DNA from: VXNE01 sp963665455
GTDB taxonomy: Bacteria; Pseudomonadota; Gammaproteobacteria; Pseudomonadales; Azotimanducaceae
DNA: 64,000 nucleotides
NCBI GenBank assembly: GCA_963665455.1
Contig: OY762279.1
Coordinates: forward strand, 5,022,001 to 5,086,000
Reading direction: 5' to 3'
Positions 1 through 8,281 of the stretch are shown here, in pieces. The translations under genes and the position numbers were made by a program. The notes beneath the pieces were generated by a model. It was not told the DNA's origin, did not search any database, and was given only the letters and a program-made list of their open reading frames with translations. Position 1 is the stretch's first letter. Every line of letters begins with the position of its first letter.

Positions 1-3
1 GGG

Positions 4-32
4 TTGACAACATAGGACGGCGCCCCTATGGT
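4..32 (+). promoter_or_regulatory. possible sigma70 promoter for methylase-transposase unit
   Basis: A TTGACA hexamer at 4-9 lies 17 bp upstream of TATGGT at 27-32. The ATG at 28 falls inside the putative -10 box. If this promoter is used, transcription would start close to the second ATG at 40, giving a leaderless or nearly leaderless message. Seen only as a sequence match; the window edge prevents looking further upstream. Confidence 0.3.
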
Positions 33-714
33 GCGGGCCATGGGCAACCCATGGTTCGGATCGAAGGCGACGTCGGGGCTGTGGCAGGCGCTGGTGGCGC
101 TGATGCCGCCGCACGCGGTGTACATCGAAACGCACCTGGGCGGCGGCGCGGTGATGAAGCGCAAGCCGGGGGCGCTGCGCAACATCGGCATCGACCTGGA
201 CGCGCGGGCGCTGGAGTCGTTCGAATGCGGCCATCCGGTGGAGCTGGTGCACGCGGACTGCCACGCGTGGCTGGCCGGGTTCCCGTTCGACGGTTCGGAA
301 CTGGTGTACAGCGACCCGCCGTACCTGCGCGGCGCGCGCAAGTCCGGGCGCCGCTACCGGCACGACTACGAGGACGCGGACCACGCGGCGCTGCTGGAAC
401 TGCTGAAGGGCCTGCCGTGCGCGGTGATGGTGTCGGGATACCCGTCGGCGCTGTACGACGAGCTGCTGGGCGGCTGGCGCAGCGCGGCGCTGCAGGTGAT
501 GAACCACGCGGGGGTGGTCACCGAGAAGGTGTGGTTCAACTTCGCGCCGGACCGCGTGCACTGGGCGTCGCGCGCGGGACGGAACTTCACGCACCGGCAG
601 ACGGTCAAGCGCAAGGCGCATGGCTGGGGCCGGCGCTACGCGGCGATGCCAGCGGCGGAGCGCCTGGCGGTGCTGGCGGCGATCATGGCGGTGGAGGCCG
701 GCGCCGCGCCGTGA
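28..714 (+). CDS. DNA adenine methylase, D12 class
   Basis: The product should transfer a methyl group from SAM to N6 of adenine in DNA. An N-terminal NPWFGSK is the motif I SAM site (usually KWxGGK/PYxGGK in this class). GGGAVMKRKP and IGIDLD follow, and the catalytic DPPY motif sits in YSDPPYL near residue 96. At 228 aa it is short compared with Dam (about 270 aa), fitting a compact phage- or IS-type enzyme. The start may be ATG 28 or ATG 40; the second leads straight into the motif. The stop overlaps the GTG start of the transposase by 4 bp (GTGA), so the two are probably translationally coupled. No cognate restriction enzyme is present, so it looks like a solitary passenger methylase. Confidence 0.8.
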   Translation: MVRAMGNPWFGSKATSGLWQALVALMPPHAVYIETHLGGGAVMKRKPGALRNIGIDLDARALESFECGHPVELVHADCHAWLAGFPFDGSELVYSDPPYLRGARKSGRRYRHDYEDADHAALLELLKGLPCAVMVSGYPSALYDELLGGWRSAALQVMNHAGVVTEKVWFNFAPDRVHWASRAGRNFTHRQTVKRKAHGWGRRYAAMPAAERLAVLAAIMAVEAGAAP

Positions 715-2000
715 GGTTCCTCGCGCGCCATCTCGACCGGCTGCGGACATGCTTCGCCGGGCTGCCGGACCCGCGCCGCGGACGCAACCGCCGCTACGCC
801 ATGGCGGACGTTGGCATGGCCGCGCTGTCGGTGTTCCTGATGCAGTCGCCGTCGTTCCTGGCGCACCAGCGCGCGCTCGCCGCGGGCGGTCGCCGCTCCA
901 ACGCGCACACCCTGTTCGGCCTCGACCGCATCCCCTGCGACAACCACGTCCGGCAACTGCTCGACGGCGTGCCGCCGGAGCACTTCGACGACCGGTTCCA
1001 CGACCTCGTCGAGGACCTCGACGCGCGCGGCGCGCTGACGCCCATGCGCCGCCTCGACGGCCACCTGCTGGTCGCCCTGGACGGCACCGAGTTCTTCCGC
1101 TCGCGCAACATCCACTGCGACAACTGCTCGACCCGCAGGCGCGGCGACGGCGGCACCGAGTACTTCCACCAGATGGTCGCCGCCACCGTCGTGGCGCCCG
1201 GCCGGGCGCAGTCGCTGCCGCTGCCCCCCGAGTTCGTCGCGCCGCAGGACGGCGCGGCCAAGCAGGACTGCGAGCGCCAGGCGGTCAAGCGCTGGCTGCG
1301 GTCCCACGGCGACCGCTGCGCCGCACTGCGCCCGGTCTATCTCGGCGACGACCTGTACGCCTGCCAGCCCGTCTGCCGGGCCATGCTCGACGCCGGCGGC
1401 GACTTCCTGCTGACCGCCAAGCCGGCCAGCCACAAGACCCTGTACGAGTACCTCGACGGCATCGACATCCCCGTGCGCCGCCGCACGACGGGCCGCGGCG
1501 CGCAACGGCGCACCCACCGCTACCGCTGGATGACGGACCTGCCCATCCGCGACGGCGACGACGCCCTGCGCGTCAACTGGCTGGAGGTCACCAGCGCGCG
1601 GCCCGGCGGCAAGGTCACCTACCGCGGAACCTTCGTCACCAGCCTGCCCGTGGACCGCGACAACGTCGCCGAACTCGCCGACTGCGCCCGCGCCCGCTGG
1701 AAGATCGAGAACGAGACCTTCAACGTCCTCAAGCAGCACGGCTACCACCTCGAACACAACTTCGGGCACGGCAAGGACACCCTCGCCGCCGTGCTCGTCG
1801 TTCTCAACCTGCTCGCCTTCGCCCTGCACACCGCGTGCGAAGTCGCCGAGTCCACTTGGCGACGGGCCCGCGAGCGCCTCGGCACCCGCGCCCGCCTGTT
1901 CGAGCACCTGCGCACCGTCACCGAATACCAGGTGTTCCCCGACTGGAACGCGCTGATCGGCCTGCTCGCCACGGGCGGGCCCGCCGCCCAGCCTCCCTGA
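711..2000 (+). CDS. DDE transposase, ISNCY-like family
   Basis: A roughly 430-aa RNase H-fold transposase that would cut and join the ends of its IS. The catalytic acids can be placed in LDGTEFF (first Asp), LGDDLYA (second Asp) and KIENETFN (Glu). A zinc-ribbon-like CDNC lies just after the first Asp. The frame stays open upstream inside the methylase, but protein-like sequence begins at RFLARHLDRL, so I take GTG 711, which overlaps the methylase stop; ATG 801 is an alternative. The coding sequence is full length with no frameshift, so the element may still be active. A long antisense open frame across it is a GC-rich shadow. Confidence 0.8.
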   Translation: MRFLARHLDRLRTCFAGLPDPRRGRNRRYAMADVGMAALSVFLMQSPSFLAHQRALAAGGRRSNAHTLFGLDRIPCDNHVRQLLDGVPPEHFDDRFHDLVEDLDARGALTPMRRLDGHLLVALDGTEFFRSRNIHCDNCSTRRRGDGGTEYFHQMVAATVVAPGRAQSLPLPPEFVAPQDGAAKQDCERQAVKRWLRSHGDRCAALRPVYLGDDLYACQPVCRAMLDAGGDFLLTAKPASHKTLYEYLDGIDIPVRRRTTGRGAQRRTHRYRWMTDLPIRDGDDALRVNWLEVTSARPGGKVTYRGTFVTSLPVDRDNVAELADCARARWKIENETFNVLKQHGYHLEHNFGHGKDTLAAVLVVLNLLAFALHTACEVAESTWRRARERLGTRARLFEHLRTVTEYQVFPDWNALIGLLATGGPAAQPP

Positions 2001-2159
2001 CGCACAGACCACGCCGCCAGCCGCCAAATCCACGAACCTCGGACAGTCCCGAAACCCAATGCCTCAATCGTCAAAATGAGAACTGCTGTATACCGAACGA
2101 ACCCCTTGTCCGGGGCTGTTCTCACCCCTAGAATGCCGCGCCTTCGCCACTTCGAGCCC

Positions 2160-2291
2160 AGAGCCGTGCTCCACGCAGCGCCGACCAGCTCCGCCACCCG
2201 CGTCGCGACGTGCGTCGCCCCGTCGTCGATGACGGCGCCGGCGCATGTGGACCGGATGCACGGTCTGATTGGAGGCGCCGATCCGGGGTAG
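2160..2291 (+). pseudogene. possible 3' stump of a gene truncated by the IS
   Basis: About 43 codons stay open up to TAG 2289-2291, and a strong intrinsic terminator follows 30 bp later. A terminator with no intact gene before it, directly beside an IS end, suggests the 3' end of a gene whose body was displaced or deleted. I do not recognise the peptide (it ends MHGLIGGADPG). Inference from layout only. Confidence 0.2.
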
Positions 2292-2320
2292 TTCCGCGAA
2301 GCAACCATCGTTCGCAAGAA

Positions 2321-2352
2321 CCCCGAAGCGCCCCGAGCCTTCGGGGTTTTTT
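2321..2352 (+). terminator. rho-independent terminator
   Basis: A perfect 8-bp stem CCCCGAAG/CTTCGGGG (2321-2328 with 2339-2346), a 10-nt loop and six T residues (2347-2352). It would stop rightward transcripts from the IS or from the truncated gene before they reach the MFS gene six bases further on. Confidence 0.8.
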
Positions 2353-2357
2353 CGTTT

Positions 2358-3695
2358 ATGTACCAAGCAAAGCCGATGTCACAGCCCACCGCCCGACAAC
2401 TGCAACGCAACATCCGCAGAACGCTCGCCTTCTCGTTCCTGCAGGTGTTCATGGTGCTGATGCCGGTGATCGTGCTCTTCTTCGAGAGCCGCGGCTTGCG
2501 CCTGTCCGAAGTCCTGTTGCTCCAGGCATGGTTCGCGGGCCTCGTGCTGGTGCTGGAGGTGCCCTCCGGCTATCTGGCGGACCTCCTCGGGCGCAAGCGC
2601 ACCCTGATCGTCGGCAGCTTCTTCGGCGGCGTGGGCCACCTGGTGCTGCTGTTCGCGGAGGGGTTCTGGCAGCTCGCCATCTTCGAGGGATGCCTCGCCA
2701 TCGCCTTCAGCCTGGTCTCCGGGGCCAACCTCGCGCTCCTCTACGACTCGGAGCTCGCCTTGCGCGCCGCAGCCGGCCACGGGGCCGGCCGGCCGACCGC
2801 CGTGGGTCGGTTGTTCTTCGCCACGAACCTATCGGAGGCGCTGGCGGCGTTCCTGTGCAGCCTGCTCCTCGTCTGGTCGATGGAATGGGCGATGTACGCC
2901 CAGGTCGCGTCCGCCTGGCTCGCCTTCGCCCTGACCTTCGGCCTCGTCGAGCCGCCCGGAGAACGCATGGCGCGGGAGAGCCACGCCAGCAACCTGACGT
3001 CCGTACTGCGGCACCTGCTCGTGGATGATCACCTCCTGCGGCTGACCTTCCTCGCGCTCTGCATCTGGCCGCTGACGACGATGTTCGCGGTATGGCTCCT
3101 GCAGAAGCATTGGGAGGGCCAGGGGATCGAAGTGCTCTGGTTCGGCTGCCTGTGGGGCGCGCTCACCCTCGTCTCCGCGGCGGCCGGCAGGTACGCGCTG
3201 CAACTGGAGGACCGCCTGGGCCCGACCACCATGCTCCTCGTCGTCGGCGTCGCGCCGGTGGTGGGCTATCTCGGCCTCGGCCTGCTCGGCGCCGTCGGCG
3301 GCGTACTGGTCAGCGCGGTGTTCTTCGCATGCCGGGGACTCGGCGGCGTCGTGCTGCGGCAGGCGCTCAACAAGCGCGTCCCCAGCACCTTCCGCGCCAC
3401 GGCCAACTCCTTCGCGAGCCTCGGCTTCCGGGGCGGGTTCGCGTTGACCGCACCGGCGCTCGGCGTCGTCCTCGACGCTTGGGGAATGGGGACGGCGTTC
3501 CTGATCCTCGCTTGCGCCAGCCTCGTCATCTGCGCGACGTTGCTGCTACCGCTGGTCGTGGCCGTGCGCGGTATGACAGTCGCCGCCCCGGCCAAGGCGA
3601 CGGTCCAGCATCAAGAACCAGCCCAGTCGAGCCACCAACCGTGCGGCGAGGCCGTGGCCAACAGTTCGGTGGGGGTCGCGGAACCGTCGCGATAA
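2358..3695 (+). CDS. MFS transporter
   Basis: A 445-aa inner-membrane protein with about twelve hydrophobic segments, fitting the major facilitator superfamily. The loop between TM2 and TM3 has the family motif form GYLADLLGRKRT (residues about 72-83), where G-x-L-a-D-r-x-G-R-k is expected. The C-terminal 35 residues are hydrophilic. Substrate cannot be told from sequence. No clear Shine-Dalgarno precedes ATG 2358 or the internal ATG 2376; the second gives a more usual distance to TM1. Its 3' end overlaps the convergent DUF2332 gene by 85 bp, which is long and may mean the hydrophilic tail is a recent extension. Confidence 0.8.
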   Translation: MYQAKPMSQPTARQLQRNIRRTLAFSFLQVFMVLMPVIVLFFESRGLRLSEVLLLQAWFAGLVLVLEVPSGYLADLLGRKRTLIVGSFFGGVGHLVLLFAEGFWQLAIFEGCLAIAFSLVSGANLALLYDSELALRAAAGHGAGRPTAVGRLFFATNLSEALAAFLCSLLLVWSMEWAMYAQVASAWLAFALTFGLVEPPGERMARESHASNLTSVLRHLLVDDHLLRLTFLALCIWPLTTMFAVWLLQKHWEGQGIEVLWFGCLWGALTLVSAAAGRYALQLEDRLGPTTMLLVVGVAPVVGYLGLGLLGAVGGVLVSAVFFACRGLGGVVLRQALNKRVPSTFRATANSFASLGFRGGFALTAPALGVVLDAWGMGTAFLILACASLVICATLLLPLVVAVRGMTVAAPAKATVQHQEPAQSSHQPCGEAVANSSVGVAEPSR

Positions 3696-4675
3696 CGGGT
3701 CACCGTGAGTTCCATGGTGTCCGCTTCCACTCCCTCCAAGGCCACGCGCCAGATCGGGCGGCGCCGGCTTGCATCAACCAGCGCCGCCTCCACCCGCTCC
3801 CGGACGGCGCGGGAGAACTGGTACAGGGCGACCGTCGTATAGACCGTCAGCGCCGTGTCGGCCGGCGCGGCGGCGAGCAACGGCGGAAGCGCGTCCGCCG
3901 CGTCGCCCTCGACCAAGTGCACCGGATGCACGCGGAGTTCCTCCGCCGCATCGACCAAGCGCTGGTGGCGTTCGACGTGTTCGGGCCAGATCAGCGCACG
4001 CAGCCATAGGAGCGCGTCGGGGTCGAGCGCATCCACCGGCGCCAGGTCCACGCCGATGCGGGCGGCAACCGGGATCTGCGGCACCAACAGCGGCTCCCCG
4101 TCTCCGCGCAGTTCTGCATCGAGTTGCACGACGGCGTCCTCGTCACCCCACCGAAGCACCTCCCGCCCGCCCCGGGCGTAGCGCACCCCGTAGCGGTCGA
4201 AGTTCAGGTTGAGCCCGGCGCTCGCGCCCAGATCGATCAAATGCAGCGGACGCCAGGCGGCCTCCCGCGCCACCACCGACAGCGCGGGGACGAGGCACGT
4301 ACACCGGCGCACGACGTTGGTCTGGGTGCGGCGCGTGCGCAACAGCTCCGTCAGCGCGTCGGCGTGTTCGAGGCAGAAGTCCCGAAACGCCTCGGCGGCC
4401 GGCAACATCGGACGTTGCCGGCCAGACACGACGGGATAGTGCGCGGCCAACGGATGCTCCACGCCTTGCAGCAACAGGTACTGCACGGCCCCGAACAGCA
4501 TGTTCGGCGGCGGTTGCCGGGGCCGGGCATGGGCGGCGAGGGCCAGCAGTTCCGGCGTCTCCGACACCGCGTAGGCCAATTCCGCGTAGAGGGGCGAGGC
4601 AAGCTCCATCGCCTCGACCCGTGCGAAGCGATGGAACAGCGCGCGCAGACGCTCCGGGCTCGGCTTCCGAGACAC
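3611..4675 (-). CDS. DUF2332 family protein
   Basis: About 354 aa. The central HLIDLGASAGLNLNFDRYG resembles a class-I methyltransferase motif I (DxGxxxG) and is the hallmark of DUF2332 proteins; biochemical function is not established. Before it is a largely helical N-terminal half (VEAMELASPLYAELA). The frame is open to 4894, but protein-like sequence starts at SRKPSPERLR, so I chose GTG 4675 (GTG 4690 is possible). Sequence upstream of that start is remnant DNA of another gene. It converges on the MFS gene with an 85-bp overlap. Confidence 0.7.
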   Translation of the reverse strand: MSRKPSPERLRALFHRFARVEAMELASPLYAELAYAVSETPELLALAAHARPRQPPPNMLFGAVQYLLLQGVEHPLAAHYPVVSGRQRPMLPAAEAFRDFCLEHADALTELLRTRRTQTNVVRRCTCLVPALSVVAREAAWRPLHLIDLGASAGLNLNFDRYGVRYARGGREVLRWGDEDAVVQLDAELRGDGEPLLVPQIPVAARIGVDLAPVDALDPDALLWLRALIWPEHVERHQRLVDAAEELRVHPVHLVEGDAADALPPLLAAAPADTALTVYTTVALYQFSRAVRERVEAALVDASRRRPIWRVALEGVEADTMELTVTRYRDGSATPTELLATASPHGWWLDWAGS

Positions 4676-4686
4676 CCCCGGGCGGG

Positions 4687-4800
4687 TCACAACAGCGCCA
4701 GCGGATTCACCGGCGAACCCGTGCCGCGCTTCACGCGCAGCGGCGCGAGGGTGAAGAAGAACTATCCCAACCCGCGCGGCCCGCCGCCGGTTACGGTGCC
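4687..4800 (-). pseudogene. C-terminal remnant of a cyclase-family (kynurenine formamidase-like) gene
   Basis: Reading the minus strand up to TGA 4687-4689 gives FFTLAPLRVKRGTGSPVN followed by PLALL. This matches the usual C-terminal signature of cyclase/arylformamidase-fold hydrolases (LPLK.xGGTGSPVRxIAL). An in-frame TAG at 4762-4764 lies only 25 codons upstream of the end and nothing recognisable precedes it. It is a stump wedged between DUF2332 and the broken dioxygenase. Confidence 0.45.
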
Positions 4801-4844
4801 GTAGCAATCGCTGCCGGGCCAATAGGCCCTGCGCGACCGTTTGG

Positions 4845-5499
4845 CAGCGGAAGGGCGCGCGCGAGGCCCACGCCGCCGATGCCTGGAGCGGCATCGGCCT
4901 CGCGCACTACCTGCTGTTCGAGGACGCGGTGTTCGAGTCGATCCTGATGACGCCGAAGCCGCTGGCGCTGGTCACCTACCTGCTCGGGCGCAGCTGCGTC
5001 CTGTCGAGCATGACCTGCCACTTCAAAGGGCCCGGCGGCGAACCCGGCCGCCTGCACTCGGACAACGGCGGCATCCCGTCGCCGTTCTCGATGGTGTCCC
5101 AGGTCGCCAACGTGAACTACGCGCTGACGCCATACAGCCGGGAGGCCGGCGCGCTCGCGATGGTGCCCGGCAGCCACCGGCTGTGCCGACAGCCGAGCGC
5201 CTCCGAGTCGCACCTGGCCGGCGAGCGGACGCATCCCGACGCCGTCGCGATGGACCCCGCGCCCGGCGACTGCGTCGTCCGGCACGGCAACACGTGGCAC
5301 GGCTCCTTCCGGCGCGAGGTTCCCGGCATCCGCATGAACCTCGCCACCTATTTCGCGCGACAGTTCGTCGTGACCCAGGAGGAGTTCGGTCGGGCCGTGC
5401 CACCTGCGCCTGCTCGGCCAGCGCCAACCGTACAACTACCACGCCGACGGCCCGGACTGGAGCAAATTCGCCGACGTGCCACGCGGGCAGTGGGACTAG
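4845..5499 (+). pseudogene. decayed tandem copy of the PhyH-family dioxygenase
   Basis: From about 4845 the reading aligns with the intact gene that follows at 5533: DAWSGIGLAHYLLFEDAV against EAWAGINLATYLLFEDEV, then nearly colinear through the HSDNG metal motif and TWHGSF. It lacks the first roughly 95 residues of the intact paralogue and has no start. Near 5395 the frame shifts and about 15 residues are missing; the tail resumes as LLGQRQPYNYHADGP and ends PRGQWD-stop at 5497-5499, matching PRGQFD of the intact copy. Local duplication followed by decay. Confidence 0.8.
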
Positions 5500-5532
5500 A
5501 GACAGGCGTCGAGACCCCAAAGGAGGAGAGTC

Positions 5533-6483
5533 ATGGCTGAAGACAACGTCACGGACGCGGAGCTGTCCAACGACGAGCGCATGCAGCAGATGCTGAAGGT
5601 GTATGCGCTCGATGATCCCGACAAGGCCGCCCGCGAACAGACGCTCGCGGAGATTCGCGAACTGGGGCTCGAGCCGCACCTGGGCGAATTCGACGCCAAC
5701 GGCTACACCGTCGTCCGAGGCGCGATCGAACCCGAGCAGGCCATCCACGCGCGCGATGTCATCGTGCGCGTGATGGAGCGGAAGCTCGGCCGCCCGGTGG
5801 ACATCGAGAACGAGACCGACGAGGCCTGGGCCGGCATCAACCTCGCGACCTACCTGCTCTTCGAGGACGAGGTCTTCGAGTCCATCCTCATGGCGCCGAA
5901 GCCCCTGGCGCTCATCAGTTACCTCCTCGGACGCAGTTGCGTGCTGTCGAGCATGACCTCCCACTTCAAGGGCCCCGGGGCCTTCCCGCTCATGTTGCAC
6001 TCGGACAACGGCAACGGCATCACCGCCCCGTTTTCGTCGGTCGCACAGGTCGCCAACGTGAACTACGCGCTCACCCCTTACAGCGAAGAGGCCGGCGCGC
6101 TCGCGATGGTCCCGGGCAGCAACCGCCTCGCGCGCAACCCGAGACCGGACGAGATCATGCTCGGCGGCGAGAACGGCAACCCGAACGCCGTCCCGATCGA
6201 CCTGCAACCCGGCGACTGCGCCGTGTGGCACGGCAGCACGTGGCACGGCTCCTTCATCCGGCAGGTCCCCGGCATCCGCATCAACCTGGCCATGTACTTC
6301 TGCCGGCAGTACATCGTGACGCAGGAGAGGTACGGCGAGCACGTGTCGCGGGAAGTGCTGGACCGGCACTCCAACGACCCGCGTTTCCTTACCCTGCTCG
6401 GCCAGAGCCAGCCTTACGGATGGGGCGCCGAAGGGCCGGACGAGGGCAAGGTCGTCGCGATGCCGCGCGGACAGTTCGATTGA
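5533..6483 (+). CDS. phytanoyl-CoA dioxygenase (PhyH) family protein
   Basis: A 316-aa Fe(II)/2-oxoglutarate-dependent oxygenase. The facial triad is visible as HSDNG (His and Asp, about residues 156-158) and His in STWHGSF (about 238), with Arg in PGIRINLAMYF to bind 2-oxoglutarate. The first 60 residues form a charged helical extension before ANGYTVVRGAI, where the PhyH fold starts. An excellent Shine-Dalgarno AGGAGGAG at 5521-5528 fixes ATG 5533. It is followed 26 bp later by a small exported NTF2-like protein, a likely operon partner. Substrate unknown; PhyH enzymes hydroxylate many small metabolites besides phytanoyl-CoA. Confidence 0.85.
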   Translation: MAEDNVTDAELSNDERMQQMLKVYALDDPDKAAREQTLAEIRELGLEPHLGEFDANGYTVVRGAIEPEQAIHARDVIVRVMERKLGRPVDIENETDEAWAGINLATYLLFEDEVFESILMAPKPLALISYLLGRSCVLSSMTSHFKGPGAFPLMLHSDNGNGITAPFSSVAQVANVNYALTPYSEEAGALAMVPGSNRLARNPRPDEIMLGGENGNPNAVPIDLQPGDCAVWHGSTWHGSFIRQVPGIRINLAMYFCRQYIVTQERYGEHVSREVLDRHSNDPRFLTLLGQSQPYGWGAEGPDEGKVVAMPRGQFD

Positions 6484-6509
6484 GTTCGACCCGGGAAGGG
6501 AAACCGAAG

Positions 6510-6992
6510 GTGAGACCCGTGATGCTGGCGTTGGCGCTGGTCGCGGCGGTGGCCAGTGCCGACGATGCCCAGGCCCTGCAGAGCCTCCTCGACCGCCAGC
6601 AGATCACGGAAGTGCTCCACCGCTACGGCCAGACGTTCGACGCGAAGGATGCCGACGGGTTCGCGTCGCCCTTCACCGAAGACGCGCACTGGAAGATCCA
6701 CCGGCGCGGCACCGAGCGCCCGCAGTTCGAGAACGCGAGCCGGGCCCAGCTACGGGACTTCGTCGCCGACCGCTTCTCCACCGTGCTGGCCGGCAGGCAG
6801 ACACAGCACTACGTCACCGGCACGGTCTTCCTGGAACTGACGGAGGACTTCGCCCGCACGCGATCCACCGTGCTCGTCGTGCATCGCATCCTGGAGACGG
6901 GCGCGCTCGTGCCCGTGAACGCGCCCGTCTACATGGACGAGTTCGTCAAGACAGAAGCCGGCTGGAAGATCAGCAGGCACACGGCCAACTGA
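6510..6992 (+). CDS. exported SnoaL/NTF2-like protein
   Basis: About 160 aa. GTG 6510 (or ATG 6522) gives a short hydrophobic leader LALALVAAVASADD with a likely signal-peptidase site after ASA. The mature part (residues 25-160) has the SnoaL-like pattern: helix IxxxLHRYGQTFDAKDADGF, then FTEDAHWKI and a curved sheet ending GWKISRH. A GGGAAGGG Shine-Dalgarno at 6493-6500 suits GTG 6510. Members of this fold are isomerases, cyclases or binding proteins, so no reaction is assigned. Position right after the dioxygenase suggests a shared pathway. Confidence 0.75.
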   Translation: MRPVMLALALVAAVASADDAQALQSLLDRQQITEVLHRYGQTFDAKDADGFASPFTEDAHWKIHRRGTERPQFENASRAQLRDFVADRFSTVLAGRQTQHYVTGTVFLELTEDFARTRSTVLVVHRILETGALVPVNAPVYMDEFVKTEAGWKISRHTAN

Positions 6993-7001
6993 CCGACGGT
7001 T

Positions 7002-7445
7002 TTACTCCTCCGCCGCGCCTGCGTCGGACGCCGCGAAGAACCGGTCCATCGCGTCGAGCTTCTCCTTGCGCAGACCGGTGATGACCGTGGGTGTCGCAGA
7101 GATGTCCAGCACTTCCTCCGCCTGCGTCCCGTATGCCGGCCACTCCGGCAGACCTTCGCCGTTCGGGTCGCCCGACTTCGCGAAGTTCGTCCAGTAACCG
7201 CTCATCAGGCGGGCGACCTCGACGTCCTCGGGACGCGGCTCGAGGGACGCCGTCTGGTGGAACCCGAGGTGTGGATTGCCGAACGCGTAGGCGATCTCCG
7301 CGGCATGGAACGCACCCCTGGAGGTGCCGTACTCCCCGCCGACGTCCGGCGCGTGCGTAAAGAAGTAGAGCCAGGCCGGGTCCCCGTGCGCCACCTGGGC
7401 GCGTCCCCAGGCGCGCATCTGGCGGGCGAAGAAGCGGTCCGAGAG
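7002..7445 (-). pseudogene. C-terminal fragment of a type-B carboxylesterase
   Basis: The minus-strand reading from about 7445 to TGA 7002 is clearly the C-terminal part of a carboxylesterase/lipase type B: AWLYFFTHAPDVGGEYGTS, GAFHAAEIAYAFGN carrying the catalytic His region (HAAEIAY), and SGYWTNFAKSGDPNGEGLP. The N-terminal two thirds, including the GESAGG nucleophile, are absent. At its 5' end the sequence changes abruptly and in another frame into an HNH protein. This is a gene stump joined to a second broken gene. Confidence 0.75.
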
Positions 7446-8281
7446 GGAACACCAGCCCATCGTCCTGCACGACGATGCGGAAGGCACCGTGATGTAGCAG
7501 CCGGTGGTGCGCGCTGCACAGCAGTACGAGGTTGTCCAGCCGCGTCTCGCCGCCGTCGATCCAGTGCTCGACATGGTGCGCCTCCACATACCGCTGGTGC
7601 GCACAGCCGGGAAAGCGGCAGCGGTTGTGGTCACGGAGCTTCAGGGCCCGCAGCAGCCGCGCCGGGACGATGCGCTGGCGGCGCTCGTAGTTGAGCAGGT
7701 TGCCTCGCCAATCCTGGATGAACTCCGTGATGTCCGCGTCGCAGGCGATCTGGCGGGCGTCCTCCTCGTCGATGCCCCAGTCGGGGTCGACGTGGTACCG
7801 GGTGCCGCCGGCGTTGGTCTGCCCGGCGAGTTCGTTGCGGCCGATGGTGAGCACCACCTCGTAGCGCCGGCCGCGCCTGCCGGGGCCGTTCGCCAGGTAG
7901 TGCTCCGCCACCTCGACGAGCGCGTCGGCATGGCGTTGCTCCGTGCCGGAGAGATCGAACTCCAGTCCCGCCGGCAGACCGGTTGCACCCAGCTGTTCGT
8001 GTTCGCATGCCCCCGCGACCGGTGATTCCGCCCCCGGCCCAGCCGCGGGTGCGGTCCATGGCGGCGATCAGCTTGATGAAGCGCCAGTCGGCGTGGTTGA
8101 TGTGCGCGGCCATGCGCGTGACGGCGCGGCGCAGCTCGGCGGGATCGTCGGGGACGAAGTCGAGGTCGTCGCGGAGCAGTTCGCTCACCTGCCACGGGAG
8201 GGTCGCGTGCCCGGGGTCGTCGTCGGCGACGAGCCCGGTGCCCGGGGTGGTTTCTTCGGGGGATTGGTACATGGCTTCCAT
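7446..8281 (-). pseudogene. broken DUF222/HNH endonuclease gene
   Basis: ATG 8281 opens a reading with DUF222-like N-terminal sequence (LRRAVTRMAAHINHADWRF, then AAMDRTRGWA). Near 8020 the frame and homology break and most of DUF222 is missing. It resumes in another frame at GLPAGLEFDLSGTEQRHAD and runs through the HNH nuclease core CRFPGCAHQRYVEAHHVEH and LVLLCSAHHRLLHHG (zinc-binding Cys and HH/H catalytic pattern). It then runs into carboxylesterase sequence near 7445 without its own stop. DUF222-HNH genes are multicopy and mobile in many genomes; this copy cannot make a full product. Confidence 0.75.

Larger units (their letters stand above)
1..2079 (+). mobile_element. ISNCY-like insertion sequence with passenger DNA methylase (left end at or beyond window edge)
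   Basis: The element holds a D12-class adenine methylase (28-714) and a DDE transposase (711-2000) in one overlapping unit. The probable right end is at about 2041-2079; read on the opposite strand it begins CATTTTGACGATTGAGGC. The first bases of the window (gggTTGACaAcataGG) match the TTGAC-A...GG part of that end only weakly. The true left terminal repeat may therefore lie off the window, and no target duplication could be confirmed. Downstream is a short open stretch with its own terminator, probably the stump of an interrupted gene. Confidence 0.6.

Noticed and set aside
636..2033. 465-codon minus-strand frame opposite the transposase
   Set aside because: Shadow of the transposase, which has DDE motifs and matches a known family.
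5395..5499. Programmed frameshift in the first PhyH copy
   Set aside because: No slippery sequence or stimulatory structure was seen, about 15 residues are also missing and the N-terminus is absent, so decay explains it better.
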